Positions 50,342 to 59,689 of a DNA stretch of 64,000 nucleotides are shown here, one piece after another. The notes below the pieces were generated by a model, which did no database searches, had not been told where the DNA came from, and worked only from the letters and a program-made list of their open reading frames with translations. The stretch's first letter is position 1. The number at the start of each line of letters is the position of its first letter. This DNA is from Sphingomonas sp. MA1305 (GTDB lineage: Bacteria; Pseudomonadota; Alphaproteobacteria; Sphingomonadales; Sphingomonadaceae). The stretch spans positions 310,001-374,000 of the forward strand of contig NZ_RCVT01000003.1 in NCBI RefSeq assembly GCF_016107325.1. The letters run 5' to 3'. The position numbers were made by a program, and so were the translations under genes.

Positions 50342-52726
50342 TCAGAACGCGCCCGACAGCGTCAGAAATGCCTGGCGCGGCGGCTGGGCATAGCTGTTCC
50401 ACGTCTTGCTCGCGGCGCCGACGACGATCTCATAGACGCCCTTGCGATTGGTCACGTTGGTGATGTTGACCGACAGGCGTAGCGACTTGAAGGCGGTGCC
50501 GGGGATCGGGCCAAGGCCGTAGGCCGCCTGCAGGCCGAGCAGGAACCGGCCGGGCACCGACTGGTCGTTGGTGAAGGTGGCGAAGCGCCGGCCGACATAA
50601 TCGCCGATCGCCTGAACCTCGACCGGCCCGGCAGTGGCGGTGACCACCGTCTTGTTCAGCCAGCGCGCGACGTTGGGCACGTCCTTGCCCGCGGTCGGCA
50701 CAACGGTGCTGCCGCTGGTGTAATCGTCGTCGTAGCGCGAGCGATTGTAGGACAGCGCGTTGTACAGCGACAGGCCGCCGCCGAAGCGCAACGTCGCCGC
50801 CGCATCGATGCCGTCGGTGGTGACGCCGCCGACGTTCTGCAGGATCGGCACGCCGCCGATCACCGACGAGATCACCGTTGTCGGGCTGATCGACAGCAAC
50901 CGGTTGCGAAAGGCGACGTGATAGGCGCTGACCTGCGCCTCGACGCTAGTAACTGGGCCGAAGGTGAGCTGGTGACGAGTGCGCAGGCCGGCCTCGTAGG
51001 TCCAGGAGCTTTCCGGTTCGACGCTGCTCCTGATCCGGTCGAACGCCTGCTGGCTGCCGACGTTGTAGGGGGACTGGCCGGCCGCGACCGACGCCTGGAA
51101 CTGGCGCACGTTCTTTTGGACGTGGGCGAACAGCTGATCGTCGGGCGTGATGTCCCACACCGCGCCGATCGCAGGCAGGAACCATTTGCGGGTGTTGAGC
51201 CGCCCTTCCGGGAAGCCGGTCGACGAGCCGGGCAGGGCGCCGGGCAACGGCTGGACGGGGATGCGGCCGTCGGCGAATTGCAGGCTGGACTTGAACCCGG
51301 CCTCGATCGCCAGATCGGGGGTGACGTGCCAGCGATCCTGCAGGTGGAGCTGGACGATGTCGTAGCTGACGATGCTGGCATATTGCGTCAGCCGGCGCAG
51401 CGACGGGTCGGCCCATTCATAGGGCGAGGGCGGGCTGTCGACCGGCGCGGCATACCAGCGGCGGAAGATCGTGTTGCGATTGTGCTCGTACCAGCCGCCG
51501 AATTCGATCTCATGCGCGCCGGTACGGACTTGCAGCGTCGAGATCAGGCCGCGCCGGTCGATGCCATATTCGGTGGTGCGCAGCGCATAGCCGGAATTGC
51601 CGAACACCTGCTTCAGGTTCTGGCCCGGATAATAGATGCGGAACAGGCCGGGCAGGCCGGCGGCGGCGATCGGTCCGGTGATCTGGCCCTGACCCTCGTC
51701 ATGATGGCCGTAGATCTGGTGCGACAGGCTGACCGCGTCGCTGAAGCGATATTCGTATTTGAGATAGGCGAGATAATCGGTGCGCTGCGCATCGCCGAAG
51801 TAATTGGCGTAATTGTTCGGGTTGCTGGCTGGCGGCGCGCCGTTGCCGTCGACGTAGCGCAGCGCCGCCTGCCAGTCCGGAAACAGCAGCGAGCGGTAGT
51901 AAGGCTCCGCGCCGCCGGCATTGTGGGCGACCGAATCCTGATTCGGTTCGACCTTGTCGGACAGGGCGAAATAGCCGGTCAGGGTATCGCGCTCGCCCTT
52001 GTGGACGAATTTGGCATTGGCCTGCCAGCCGCCCTGGCGCGCGTCGAACTCCCACGCCCGCGCGCGCTGGCGCACGACCGCGACATAGCCGGCATTGCTG
52101 CCGCCGAGGCCGTCGACCAGCCCGCTGTCGAGGCGGAGATAGGTGCGGTTCGCGTCATAGCTGCCGATCGTCTGGCCGAAGCGCGCGCCATAGCTGGCGG
52201 CAGGATCGCTGGTGTAGGTTTCGAGGCCGCCGCCGAGATTGCTGACCGAGGCGGTGCCGAGATCGGCCGCGCCGGCGGTGAGCCTGACGCTGCCGACATT
52301 CTCGCTGATCACGGCGCGCTGGGGAGAAAGGCCGTTGAAATTGCCGTAGCTCTGATCGCCGAGCGGGACGCCGTCGAGGGTGAATCCGAGCTGGTTCTGG
52401 TTGAAGCCGTGGACGAGCAGCGAGATATTCTGTTCGTTGTTGCCCCAGGGATCGGCGGTTTCGAACTGGACGCCGGGCAGCGTCTGGATCGCCTTGACCG
52501 GATTGACGCCGGGCAGCACCTTCTGGATCTCGCTGCCCTCCAGCGTCACCGCGGAGCGGGTCGCGCGCTTGCCGGTGACGACGATCAGCCCCTCCTCACT
52601 GTGAGGGGCGTCGGACTGTGCGGCGGCCGGTGCGCCATCCTGGGCGAGCGCGGGTGTCGCGGCGAGCAGCGACGATGCCAAAGCGAGCGCCGCACGACAG
52701 CGTGCGCCGGACGAAGAAACGGCCAT
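50342..52726 (-). CDS. TonB-dependent receptor
   Basis: A 794-residue outer-membrane receptor. It has a signal peptide (MAVSSSGARCRAALALASSL to about ALAQ), the TonB-box-type EEGLIVVTGKRATRS and a plug domain with PVKAIQTLPGVQFETADPWG and ENVGSVRLTAGAADLG. The barrel has NITNVTNRKGVYEI and ends FLTLSGAF with terminal Phe. The start is the ATG at 52726 behind GGGGGG; an ATG 12 bases upstream is weaker. No regulator or substrate enzyme lies alongside. Ligand unknown. Confidence 0.92.
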   Translation of the reverse strand: MAVSSSGARCRAALALASSLLAATPALAQDGAPAAAQSDAPHSEEGLIVVTGKRATRSAVTLEGSEIQKVLPGVNPVKAIQTLPGVQFETADPWGNNEQNISLLVHGFNQNQLGFTLDGVPLGDQSYGNFNGLSPQRAVISENVGSVRLTAGAADLGTASVSNLGGGLETYTSDPAASYGARFGQTIGSYDANRTYLRLDSGLVDGLGGSNAGYVAVVRQRARAWEFDARQGGWQANAKFVHKGERDTLTGYFALSDKVEPNQDSVAHNAGGAEPYYRSLLFPDWQAALRYVDGNGAPPASNPNNYANYFGDAQRTDYLAYLKYEYRFSDAVSLSHQIYGHHDEGQGQITGPIAAAGLPGLFRIYYPGQNLKQVFGNSGYALRTTEYGIDRRGLISTLQVRTGAHEIEFGGWYEHNRNTIFRRWYAAPVDSPPSPYEWADPSLRRLTQYASIVSYDIVQLHLQDRWHVTPDLAIEAGFKSSLQFADGRIPVQPLPGALPGSSTGFPEGRLNTRKWFLPAIGAVWDITPDDQLFAHVQKNVRQFQASVAAGQSPYNVGSQQAFDRIRSSVEPESSWTYEAGLRTRHQLTFGPVTSVEAQVSAYHVAFRNRLLSISPTTVISSVIGGVPILQNVGGVTTDGIDAAATLRFGGGLSLYNALSYNRSRYDDDYTSGSTVVPTAGKDVPNVARWLNKTVVTATAGPVEVQAIGDYVGRRFATFTNDQSVPGRFLLGLQAAYGLGPIPGTAFKSLRLSVNITNVTNRKGVYEIVVGAASKTWNSYAQPPRQAFLTLSGAF

Positions 52727-52804
52727 GTAACCCCCCAAAGGTCCGCGGGATCGCGGTGGCGGGCGATTAGGGGCGAGATATGACCGTTTCGGGATTGCCC
52801 TATG

Positions 52805-53536
52805 TCATGCCGATGACGGTCGCCGGGCGATCCGCCGCTCGATCGCGATCCAGAAATCGCAGAAGGCGCGTGTGGCCGCGGAGCGCGGCGCGTAGGCGCC
52901 GACCGGCGCGCGATGCTGCCCCATCGCCTCGACCGCGCTGGCGGCCGGGATCGTCGGCCAGTCCGGCTTGGCCGCCAAGGCGTCGGCATGGAGCCGGCGA
53001 CGGCGATCGACCATGGCGTGGACCGGCAGCACCGGCACCTTGCCGCCGAGATGCCGCGTCACTTCGTCCAGGGCACGTTGCGCGAGCGGGGCGGGGACGA
53101 CGGGCACGACGATAAGGTCGGCGGCGCGGATCACCTGTTCGGTGGTTTCGGTCAGACCGGGTGGGCAGTCGAGCAGGACGTGATCATAGTCGCCGAGGCC
53201 GTCGATGAGCCGGCCGAGCCGCTTGCGCTTGCCCAAGGCGTGGAGCGTCTGGTCGAGGTCACGCAGCGACGGGTCGGCGGCGATCAGGTCGAGCCGCGGC
53301 ACGGTGGTGGGTCGTGCCTGCGCCGCGGCGGCGACGTCCTGGGTGAAGATCGCTTGCGCTCGATCCGCTGCCCGTCCGCCGGGCCGGGCGAGGATCCAGC
53401 TCGCCGCCGCCTGCGGATCGAGATCCCAGACGAGGGTGCGGCGGCACGACTGGGTCGCGGCGCACCAGCCGAGGTTGACCGTGATGCTGGTCTTTCCGAC
53501 GCCGCCCTTGGAACTGTAGATCGCGATGGTCGCCAT
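52805..53536 (-). CDS. ParA/MinD-like partition ATPase
   Basis: A 243-residue ATPase of the ParA/MinD superfamily with the deviant Walker A motif SKGGVGKTS (Lys10 and Lys15), the switch II region around LLDCPPGLTETTEQVIRAAD and a DPQAAASW motif. No parB-like gene or parS site is visible nearby, and plasmid genes are absent, so this is an orphan ParA, possibly for positioning another cell component. The ATG at 53536 is clear. The protein is short but complete for the family. Confidence 0.88.
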   Translation of the reverse strand: MATIAIYSSKGGVGKTSITVNLGWCAATQSCRRTLVWDLDPQAAASWILARPGGRAADRAQAIFTQDVAAAAQARPTTVPRLDLIAADPSLRDLDQTLHALGKRKRLGRLIDGLGDYDHVLLDCPPGLTETTEQVIRAADLIVVPVVPAPLAQRALDEVTRHLGGKVPVLPVHAMVDRRRRLHADALAAKPDWPTIPAASAVEAMGQHRAPVGAYAPRSAATRAFCDFWIAIERRIARRPSSA

Positions 53537-53593
53537 GCAGCAGAACGTATCGTTTTGGACCTATCGCGTCGAGATGCGTCACCCGGTTGTAAC

Positions 53594-53625
53594 AAAAAAG
53601 GGCCGGCGGCTCATGCCACCGGCCC
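53594..53625 (-). terminator. Rho-independent terminator after lipoprotein gene
   Basis: On the minus strand, an 11-base stem (one G-T pair) GGGCCGGTGGC / GCCGCCGGCCC with an ATGA loop is followed by six T. It lies 27 bases after the lipoprotein stop, so it terminates that gene. Confidence 0.9.
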
Positions 53626-53651
53626 CATCTGTGCGGGTCAGACCGACCCTA

Positions 53652-54038
53652 TCAGGACTTGCAGGTCAGCGAGTCCTTGCCCGGCCGGGTCAGGGTGATG
53701 TTGCTGGGGTTGCCGGTCAGCTTCCAGCCGCCGGTGGCGGTCAGCGGATCGCCGCCCTTGTCGGCGGTCAGGCGGGTCGGCGAGCCGGCCTTCTCCGTGC
53801 GCACCAGCGCCTGCTTGTCGCCTTCGAAGAAGGTGACGTAGACGAGACTGTTGTCCTTGCAGCGGAAGGTCTTCTCCGCCTTGATGGCGGGCGGCAGTTC
53901 GACCGGGGCCCGGTTGGCGAGCTGCGTCGCCATCGGATCGGGATTGGTGTCGACGACCTCGGGCTGGGCCGGCTTGTTGTTGCAGGCGGCCAGCGCGAGC
54001 AGCGTGGCGGCGGCGGGGAGGAGGAGGGGGCTCTTCAT
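53652..54038 (-). CDS. Putative lipoprotein
   Basis: A 128-residue exported protein with a lipoprotein signal (LLALAAC lipobox). The mature part contains FRCKDNSLVYVTFFEGDKQA, a MliC-like pattern (membrane-bound lysozyme inhibitor of C-type lysozyme), with a C-terminal Cys in LTCKS that could pair with the Cys of FRCKD. The inhibitor role is an inference from that pattern only. ATG at 54038. Divergent from the cysteine synthase gene, and it ends at a strong terminator. Confidence 0.7.
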   Translation of the reverse strand: MKSPLLLPAAATLLALAACNNKPAQPEVVDTNPDPMATQLANRAPVELPPAIKAEKTFRCKDNSLVYVTFFEGDKQALVRTEKAGSPTRLTADKGGDPLTATGGWKLTGNPSNITLTRPGKDSLTCKS

Positions 54039-54195
54039 AGCGCGGCGGTGCTTCGCGTATGCAACATGGAGCGTCAAGGGCGTTGCGTCCCCATTGCGGC
54101 GAACCGCCAAGTCCAGCTTGCGCTTTTGCAAGTTGGCCTGCGCCGCGCCGCGATCGCGGGTTGCCGCGCCGCCTGGCCCGCGCCATCTAGCGGCG

Positions 54196-55164
54196 ATGCA
54201 CACGACCCCCGACACGCTCGCCCTGATCGGCAACACCCCGCTGGTCCGCCTGAAAGGGCCGAGCGAGGCGACCGGCTGCGATATCTTCGGCAAGTGCGAA
54301 TTCGCCAATCCCGGCGCGAGCGTGAAGGACCGCGCCGCGTTGGGCATCGTCGAGGATGCGGAGGCGCGCGGGGCGTTGCGGCCGGGCGGCACGATCGTCG
54401 AGGGCACGGCGGGCAATACCGGCATCGGCCTGGCGCTGGTCGCCAATGCCAAGGGCTACAAGACGATCATCGTCATGCCCGAGACGCAGAGCCGCGAGAA
54501 GATGGATACGCTGCGCGCGCTCGGCGCCGAACTCGTGCTGGTGCCCGCCGCGCCCTATTCGTCGCCCTATCATTTCGTCCACACCAGTCGCCGCATCGCG
54601 GAGGAGCGCGACAATGCGCTGTGGGCGAACCAGTTCGACAATGTTGCCAACCGTCGCGCCCACATCACCGGCACCGCCGAGGAGATCTGGGCGCAGATGG
54701 AGGGGCGGATCGACGGCTTCACCTGCGCGGTCGGCACCGGCGGCACCTTCGCGGGCGTCGGTCTGGGGCTGAAGGCGAAGGACGAGGCGGTGTGTATCGC
54801 GCTCAGCGATCCCTATGGCGCGGCGCTCTACGATTATTACGCCTGCGGCGAATTGCGCAGCGAGGGCAGTTCGGTGGCGGAAGGAATCGGCCAGGGGCGG
54901 ATCACCGCCAATCTGGAAGGGGCGCCGGTCGACACGCAGTTTCGCATTTCCGACCAGGAGGGATGGGAATGGGTGCAGCGGCTGCTGGCGGAGGAGGGGC
55001 TGTGCCTGGGCCTGTCGTCCGGGATCAACGTCGCCGGTGCGGTGCGGCTGGCGCGGCATCTCGGGCCGGGCAAGCGCATCGCGACGATCCTGTGCGATAC
55101 CGGCTTCCGCTATCTGTCGTCGCTCTACGATCCGGCGTGGCGGGAGGCGAAGGGGCTGGCGTGA
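54196..55164 (+). CDS. Cysteine synthase (PLP-dependent)
   Basis: A 322-residue PLP enzyme making cysteine from O-acetylserine and sulfide. PLP Lys44 is in NPGASVKDRAA, the substrate loop is EGTAGNTGIG and the phosphate-binding loop is AVGTGGTFAG. The sequence resembles the CysK/CysM/cystathionine beta-synthase fold; the EGTAGNTG variant belongs to a branch distinct from E. coli CysK, so I give no gene symbol. ATG at 54196. An open frame to 53851 is antisense to the lipoprotein and rejected. Confidence 0.88.
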   Translation: MHTTPDTLALIGNTPLVRLKGPSEATGCDIFGKCEFANPGASVKDRAALGIVEDAEARGALRPGGTIVEGTAGNTGIGLALVANAKGYKTIIVMPETQSREKMDTLRALGAELVLVPAAPYSSPYHFVHTSRRIAEERDNALWANQFDNVANRRAHITGTAEEIWAQMEGRIDGFTCAVGTGGTFAGVGLGLKAKDEAVCIALSDPYGAALYDYYACGELRSEGSSVAEGIGQGRITANLEGAPVDTQFRISDQEGWEWVQRLLAEEGLCLGLSSGINVAGAVRLARHLGPGKRIATILCDTGFRYLSSLYDPAWREAKGLA

Positions 55165-55236
55165 TTCGGGCCCGTCCGCCATCGTCGCGTCCGTATTCGA
55201 CAAACGCGTGACAAGCCGTTATATTGATACGGCAAG

Positions 55237-55512
55237 ATGAAATCGTCGCGCGACACATCCCAAACCGTCCAGCGGGTCAAGGTCGGCATGATCGGCCTGG
55301 TGGCCGTGGTGCTGCTGATCGCCGTCGCCTCCGCGATCCTGGGCTCGGCCACGCGCGAGCGGCCGATCGCCACCGCGGGATCTGCCCAGGCATCGGTGGT
55401 CGCCAACATCGCCATCACCAACATCGATTCCGGGCAGACCGATGGCTCGGGCGAACCGCTCGCCGAACTCGGCGTCGCCCCCTCCACCAGCAACAGCCTC
55501 GCCGCCAAGTGA
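55237..55512 (+). CDS. Small single-span membrane protein
   Basis: A 91-residue protein with a short basic N-terminus, one transmembrane helix (about 16-37, VGMIGLVAVVLLIAVASAIL) and a polar Ser/Ala/Thr-rich extracytoplasmic tail. No family recognised. It precedes the dcw cluster by about 300 bases and follows the cysteine synthase by 72. Similar short proteins occur near mraZ in related genomes from memory, but I cannot confirm. The ATG has only a weak ribosome site. Confidence 0.65.
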   Translation: MKSSRDTSQTVQRVKVGMIGLVAVVLLIAVASAILGSATRERPIATAGSAQASVVANIAITNIDSGQTDGSGEPLAELGVAPSTSNSLAAK

Positions 55513-55644
55513 TCCGGCGGGGAAAATCGGGGACGGTGCCCGTAAACGGCGCCGGCGGCGGTGATTCCGGTCGCTTGATCGGGTTCCACCGCCTCACGTT
55601 TTGGGGCCATTCCCCGCCGGATTGACCCGCTGGTGGGTGCGAAT

Positions 55645-55679
55645 TCCCCGCCTTTCCCCTAAAATCCCGTTGCGTCCCC
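55645..55679. promoter_or_regulatory. Four 10-base-spaced TCCC repeats: candidate MraZ operator
   Basis: TCCC occurs at 55645, 55655, 55665 and 55675, exactly one helical turn apart; the fifth base is C, C, G and C. MraZ is known to bind direct repeats of a short G-tract (TGGG-type) at 10-base spacing before its own gene. Here the G-tract is on the minus strand, (C/G)GGGA. The array lies about 130 bases upstream of the mraZ GTG. Confidence 0.6.
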
Positions 55680-55810
55680 GCAGGCCTGTTGGTATCGACA
55701 GCGAACAACGGGGCAGGTGTCACCCTTTGCTTTGCGCAAAGATGCTCGGAAGCCGGTGATGGCCGGTTTTCGAAGGTGTGATGCCGTGCGCGCCATGGTG
55801 CGAGGCGGGC

Positions 55811-56314
55811 GTGACGGAAAGGGGCAACTATCAGGGAAGCGGACTTGCTCTTGTCGACGACAAGGGCCGTGTCGCGATCCCGAATGCCCTGCGCTCGACG
55901 CTGGCCGAGAATGCGCCGCGCGCCGACGGCAAGGACGGCGGCACGGTGATCGTCGCCGCGCACGAGGACCAGCCCTGCCTGATCGCCTACGACCCCGCCT
56001 ATGTCGACGAACTGAAGCGCGAGCTGAACGAGCGGGTCGCCCTGTCCCGCGGTGCCGACGGCAAGATCGACCACAATATCAAGCGCGGCGGCGCCAATGG
56101 CGAGGCGGTGCCGTTCGACGGTTCCGGCCGGTTCATCATGCCGGGCTTTCCGCGCTTCTACGCCAACATCGGCGCGCACGCCTTCTTCTGGGGGACGTTC
56201 GACTATATCGAGATCTGGGACCCGAAGACCCTGCTCTCCACTCCCGGCATCGCGCCGCAGATGGTCGCTGCCTGCCGCTTCTACTGCCAGGACAAGGGGA
56301 TCGCGCTTGACTGA
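55811..56314 (+). CDS. mraZ: Transcriptional regulator MraZ
   Basis: A 167-residue DNA-binding protein with two AbrB-like motifs, at about 16-27 ([13 protein letters not shown]) and later [13 protein letters not shown]. MraZ forms ring-like oligomers and represses the dcw cluster in E. coli. It is somewhat longer than the E. coli protein (about 152). The GTG at 55811 is chosen; an ATG at 55778 is possible. The gene leads the dcw operon, and a candidate binding array lies upstream. Its stop overlaps rsmH. Confidence 0.9.
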   Translation: MTERGNYQGSGLALVDDKGRVAIPNALRSTLAENAPRADGKDGGTVIVAAHEDQPCLIAYDPAYVDELKRELNERVALSRGADGKIDHNIKRGGANGEAVPFDGSGRFIMPGFPRFYANIGAHAFFWGTFDYIEIWDPKTLLSTPGIAPQMVAACRFYCQDKGIALD

Positions 56315-57290
56315 CGCTCCCCATATCCCGGTGCTGCTCGGCGAGGTGATCGCGGCGCTGGCGCCTGCGCCCGGCGAGACGATGGTCGACGCGACCTTCG
56401 GCGCCGGCGGCTATACGCGCGCGATCCTGGCGACCGGCGCCCGCGTCATTGCATTCGACCGCGATCCCGATGCGATCGCGGCGGGACGGGCGGCGGCCCT
56501 CGACGGCCTGACGCTGGTCCACAGCGACTTTTCGGCGCTGGAGGCGGCGCTCGACGCGCCGGTCGACGGGCTGACGATGGACATCGGCGTGTCGTCGATG
56601 CAGCTCGACCAGGCGGGGCGGGGCTTCTCGTTCCAGGCGGACGGGCCGCTCGACATGCGGATGAGTCAGGACGGGCCGAGCGCCGCAGATTTTCTCAATA
56701 CCGCCGACGAGAGCGAGATCGCCGACGTCCTCTACCATTATGGCGAGGAGCCGCGGTCGCGGCGGGTCGCGCGCGCGATCGTCGCGGCGCGGCCGCTAAC
56801 CCGGACGGGCGAGCTGGCGGCCGTGGTGCGCAAGGCGCTGGGTCACCGGCCGCATGACAAGAAGGATCCGGCGACGCGGACCTTCCAGGCGATCCGCATC
56901 CATGTGAACCGCGAGCTGGACGAGCTGGCCGAAGGGCTGGCGGCGGCGGAGCGGGCGCTGAAGCCGGGCGGCCGGCTGGCGATCGTCACCTTCCACAGCC
57001 TGGAGGATCGGCTGGTCAAGCGCTTCCTGCGCGAGCGGTCGGGCGCGACGCCGGGCGGTTCGCGCCACCTGCCGCAGGCGGTGGCGGGGCGTGCGCCGAC
57101 CTTCGAACGGGTCGGCAAGCCGGTGCGCGCCGGTGCGTCGGAACTGGCGCGCAATCCGCGCGCGCGGTCGGCGACGCTGCGCGCCGCGGTGCGGACCGCG
57201 GCCCCGGCCTGGCCGGCGCAGGAATCGAGCGTGGGGTTCAACACCAATTTGGGTCCGGGGGCGGACAGCAAGCAGGAGGCACGGGCATGA
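56307..57290 (+). CDS. rsmH: 16S rRNA (cytosine-1402-N4) methyltransferase
   Basis: A 327-residue SAM-dependent methyltransferase. The start is a rare TTG at 56307, overlapping the mraZ stop by eight bases, giving [18 protein letters not shown], the normal N-terminus of this family. Other in-frame ATGs lie inside mraZ or too far downstream. The SAM motif is [14 protein letters not shown], followed by [11 protein letters not shown] and [19 protein letters not shown]. The C-terminal part is basic. The stop overlaps the ftsL ATG (ATGA). Confidence 0.93.
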   Translation: MTDAPHIPVLLGEVIAALAPAPGETMVDATFGAGGYTRAILATGARVIAFDRDPDAIAAGRAAALDGLTLVHSDFSALEAALDAPVDGLTMDIGVSSMQLDQAGRGFSFQADGPLDMRMSQDGPSAADFLNTADESEIADVLYHYGEEPRSRRVARAIVAARPLTRTGELAAVVRKALGHRPHDKKDPATRTFQAIRIHVNRELDELAEGLAAAERALKPGGRLAIVTFHSLEDRLVKRFLRERSGATPGGSRHLPQAVAGRAPTFERVGKPVRAGASELARNPRARSATLRAAVRTAAPAWPAQESSVGFNTNLGPGADSKQEARA

Positions 57291-57955
57291 CGGCGGCGTA
57301 TCGGTTGAAGGGGATCGGGTGGTTCGGCGGCTGTGTCGCCGTCGTCCTCGGTTTCTACCTGGTGTCGCTGCAGGTCGCCGCCGAGCGCAAGAAGCTGGAA
57401 GGCATGGACCGCAAGATCGAATCGGCCCAGCGCGAGATCCGCGCGCTGGAGACCGAATTCGACACGCGCGCCAATCTCGCGCAGCTGGAGAAATGGAACG
57501 GCGAGACGCTGGCGCTGGCCGCGCCGACCGCGGGCCAGTTCGTCACCGACGAGGCGGCGCTCGCCAGCCTCGACGCCAACCACGGACCCAATGGCAGCGA
57601 CGGCAAGACCCAGACCGCCGCGCTGGTCGTGCCGTCGCTCGTCACGCCGCATGTCCCGGCCGCCCCCGCCGCGACCCCGGCGCCCGCCGTCGTCCAGGTC
57701 GCCGCCGCACTGCCCGAGGCGCGCCGTGCCGTGATCCCGACCCACCGCGCCGCCGCCGACGCGACCGTGATCCATGCGACCGCGATGGAAAAGAGCCCGC
57801 GGATGATCGCCAAGCTTGACGATGCCGCGCGCAGCAAGGCGGCGGTCGCCAAGGTACGGCCGCAGGCGGTGGCGCTGCTCGACAAGAAGCTGCTGTCCGA
57901 CACCACCTTGGGCGAGATCCTGTCGAGCGCGCGGGCGGAGGCTCGCAAACGGTGA
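57287..57955 (+). CDS. ftsL: FtsL-like cell-division protein with long tail
   Basis: A 222-residue protein. One transmembrane helix (about 9-28) is followed by a coiled-coil segment (about 33-65, [20 protein letters not shown]). This is the normal FtsL layout, but a 140-residue Ala/Pro-rich tail follows, ending with [20 protein letters not shown]. Ordinary FtsL is about 110-120 residues. FtsL joins FtsB and FtsQ to recruit FtsW/FtsI. ATG at 57287, overlapped with rsmH and with the GTG of ftsI. The identification rests on gene order and topology. Confidence 0.8.
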   Translation: MTAAYRLKGIGWFGGCVAVVLGFYLVSLQVAAERKKLEGMDRKIESAQREIRALETEFDTRANLAQLEKWNGETLALAAPTAGQFVTDEAALASLDANHGPNGSDGKTQTAALVVPSLVTPHVPAAPAATPAPAVVQVAAALPEARRAVIPTHRAAADATVIHATAMEKSPRMIAKLDDAARSKAAVAKVRPQAVALLDKKLLSDTTLGEILSSARAEARKR

Positions 57956-59667
57956 CCGTCATTGTCGCCCGACCTGCAGCGCAGCGGCGCAGCGCCGGCC
58001 AGCGCCAGGCGCTGGTCGCGACCAGCCACACCCGGCTGATGATGCTGCTGCTGCTGTTCGCGGCGGCGGTGGTGGTGGTGATCATGCGCCTGGCGATGCT
58101 GGGCGCCTTCTCGGGCGAGGAAGCCGCGGCGCGGACCGCGGCGCTGGCGGCGCGCGGCGACATCGTCGACCGCAACGGCGCGCCGCTGGCACGGACGATC
58201 GACGCCTGGACGATCGCGGTGCATCCGCGCAAGGTGCTGGGCGACAAGATGGAGATCGCGGCCCGGCTCGCCGCGCTGATGCCCGACCGCGGCGACCAGG
58301 CCTGGTTCTACGCACAGCTGACCAAGCCGGTCAGCTTCACCTATCTGCAGCGCCGCGCCAGCCCGGCGCTGGTCGAGCAGGTCAATGCGATCGGCGAGCC
58401 CGCGATCGTCTTCGCGCGCGAGACGCAGCGACTCTATCCGCAGTCGACGCTGGCGGCGCATGCGCTCGGCTTCCTGTCGACCGACGGCCACGGCATGAGC
58501 GGCATGGAGCGCGTGCTCGACGAGCGGCTGCTCGACCCGGCCAAGGCGGGCCAGCCGGTCGCGCTGTCGATCGACACGCGGGTGCAGGCAGCGCTGGAGA
58601 GCGAGCTTGGCCGCGCGATGACCACCTTCTCGGCGCATGCCGCCGGCGGCATCGTCCTCGACGTCCACACCGGCGAGGTGATCTCCATGGTGTCGCTGCC
58701 GACCTTCAACCCCAACCGGGTCGGCAAGTCGGGCAGCGACGAGCTGCGCAACATCACCACGCAAAGCGTGTTCGAGCTGGGCTCGACGTTCAAGCCGATC
58801 ACCATGGCGGCGGCGATCGACAGCGGCGTCGTGACGAGCCTCAACCGCCGGTTCGACGCGACCCATCCGCTGCAGGTCGGCCGCTTTACCATCCATGACG
58901 AGCGCGGCGATCCGAAGCGCTGGCTCAACATGGCGGAAACGCTGATTTATTCGTCCAACATCGCCACCGCACGCGTTGCCGACGAGGTCGGGCCGGAGCG
59001 GATGCAGGCGATGTTCAAGCGACTGGGCTTCGACACCAAGCCGGACATCGAGCTGCGCGAGAAGGGGCGGCCGCTGTGGCCGGGCTTCTGGGCCCGGACG
59101 ACGACGATGACGACGGCTTATGGCCACGGCATCGCGGTGACGCCGCTGCATCTCGCCTCGGCTTATGCCGCGCTGGTCAACGGCGGTATCTGGCGGCCGG
59201 CGACGCTGATCAAGACCGCGGTGGGCGACGCGCCGCGCGGGCGCCGGGTGATCAGCGAGGCGACCAGCGCGCGCATGCGCCAGATGCTGCGGCTGATCGT
59301 GTTGCGCGGCACGGGCCGCAAGGGCGACGCGCCGGGCTATCGCGTCGGCGGCAAGACCGGCACGGCGGAGGCCGCGGTGGCGGGCGGCTACGACCGATCG
59401 CGCAACGTCGCCACCTTCGCGGCGGCCTTCCCGATGGATGCGCCGCGTTATGTCGTGGTGGCGATGCTCGACTCGCCGCAGGGAACGAAGGAGACCGGCG
59501 GGTGGAAGACCGCTGCGTGGAACGCGGCGCCCGTCGTCGGCCGCACCATCGCCCGGGTCGGGTCGATGTTGGGCGTGGTGCCCGACGAGCGGCGTGACAT
59601 CGACGTCTCCGACATCACCCCGACATTGTGGCAGGATCCCAGCGCGCCACCGGTCGACGGCCGGTGA
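57952..59667 (+). CDS. ftsI: Peptidoglycan transpeptidase FtsI (PBP3)
   Basis: A 571-residue septal transpeptidase. After a short cytoplasmic stretch comes a membrane anchor (about 28-50), then a pedestal domain and the transpeptidase domain. Active-site motifs are Ser278-x-x-Lys281 (ELGSTFKPI), Ser334-Ser-Asn336 (IYSSNIA) and Lys468-Thr-Gly (GGKTGTAE). The start is GTG at 57952, overlapping the ftsL stop (GTGA). It partners FtsW, probably encoded just downstream of the window. Confidence 0.96.
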   Translation: MTVIVARPAAQRRSAGQRQALVATSHTRLMMLLLLFAAAVVVVIMRLAMLGAFSGEEAAARTAALAARGDIVDRNGAPLARTIDAWTIAVHPRKVLGDKMEIAARLAALMPDRGDQAWFYAQLTKPVSFTYLQRRASPALVEQVNAIGEPAIVFARETQRLYPQSTLAAHALGFLSTDGHGMSGMERVLDERLLDPAKAGQPVALSIDTRVQAALESELGRAMTTFSAHAAGGIVLDVHTGEVISMVSLPTFNPNRVGKSGSDELRNITTQSVFELGSTFKPITMAAAIDSGVVTSLNRRFDATHPLQVGRFTIHDERGDPKRWLNMAETLIYSSNIATARVADEVGPERMQAMFKRLGFDTKPDIELREKGRPLWPGFWARTTTMTTAYGHGIAVTPLHLASAYAALVNGGIWRPATLIKTAVGDAPRGRRVISEATSARMRQMLRLIVLRGTGRKGDAPGYRVGGKTGTAEAAVAGGYDRSRNVATFAAAFPMDAPRYVVVAMLDSPQGTKETGGWKTAAWNAAPVVGRTIARVGSMLGVVPDERRDIDVSDITPTLWQDPSAPPVDGR

Positions 59668-59689
59668 TCCGGGCGATAGGGTCGATCGC

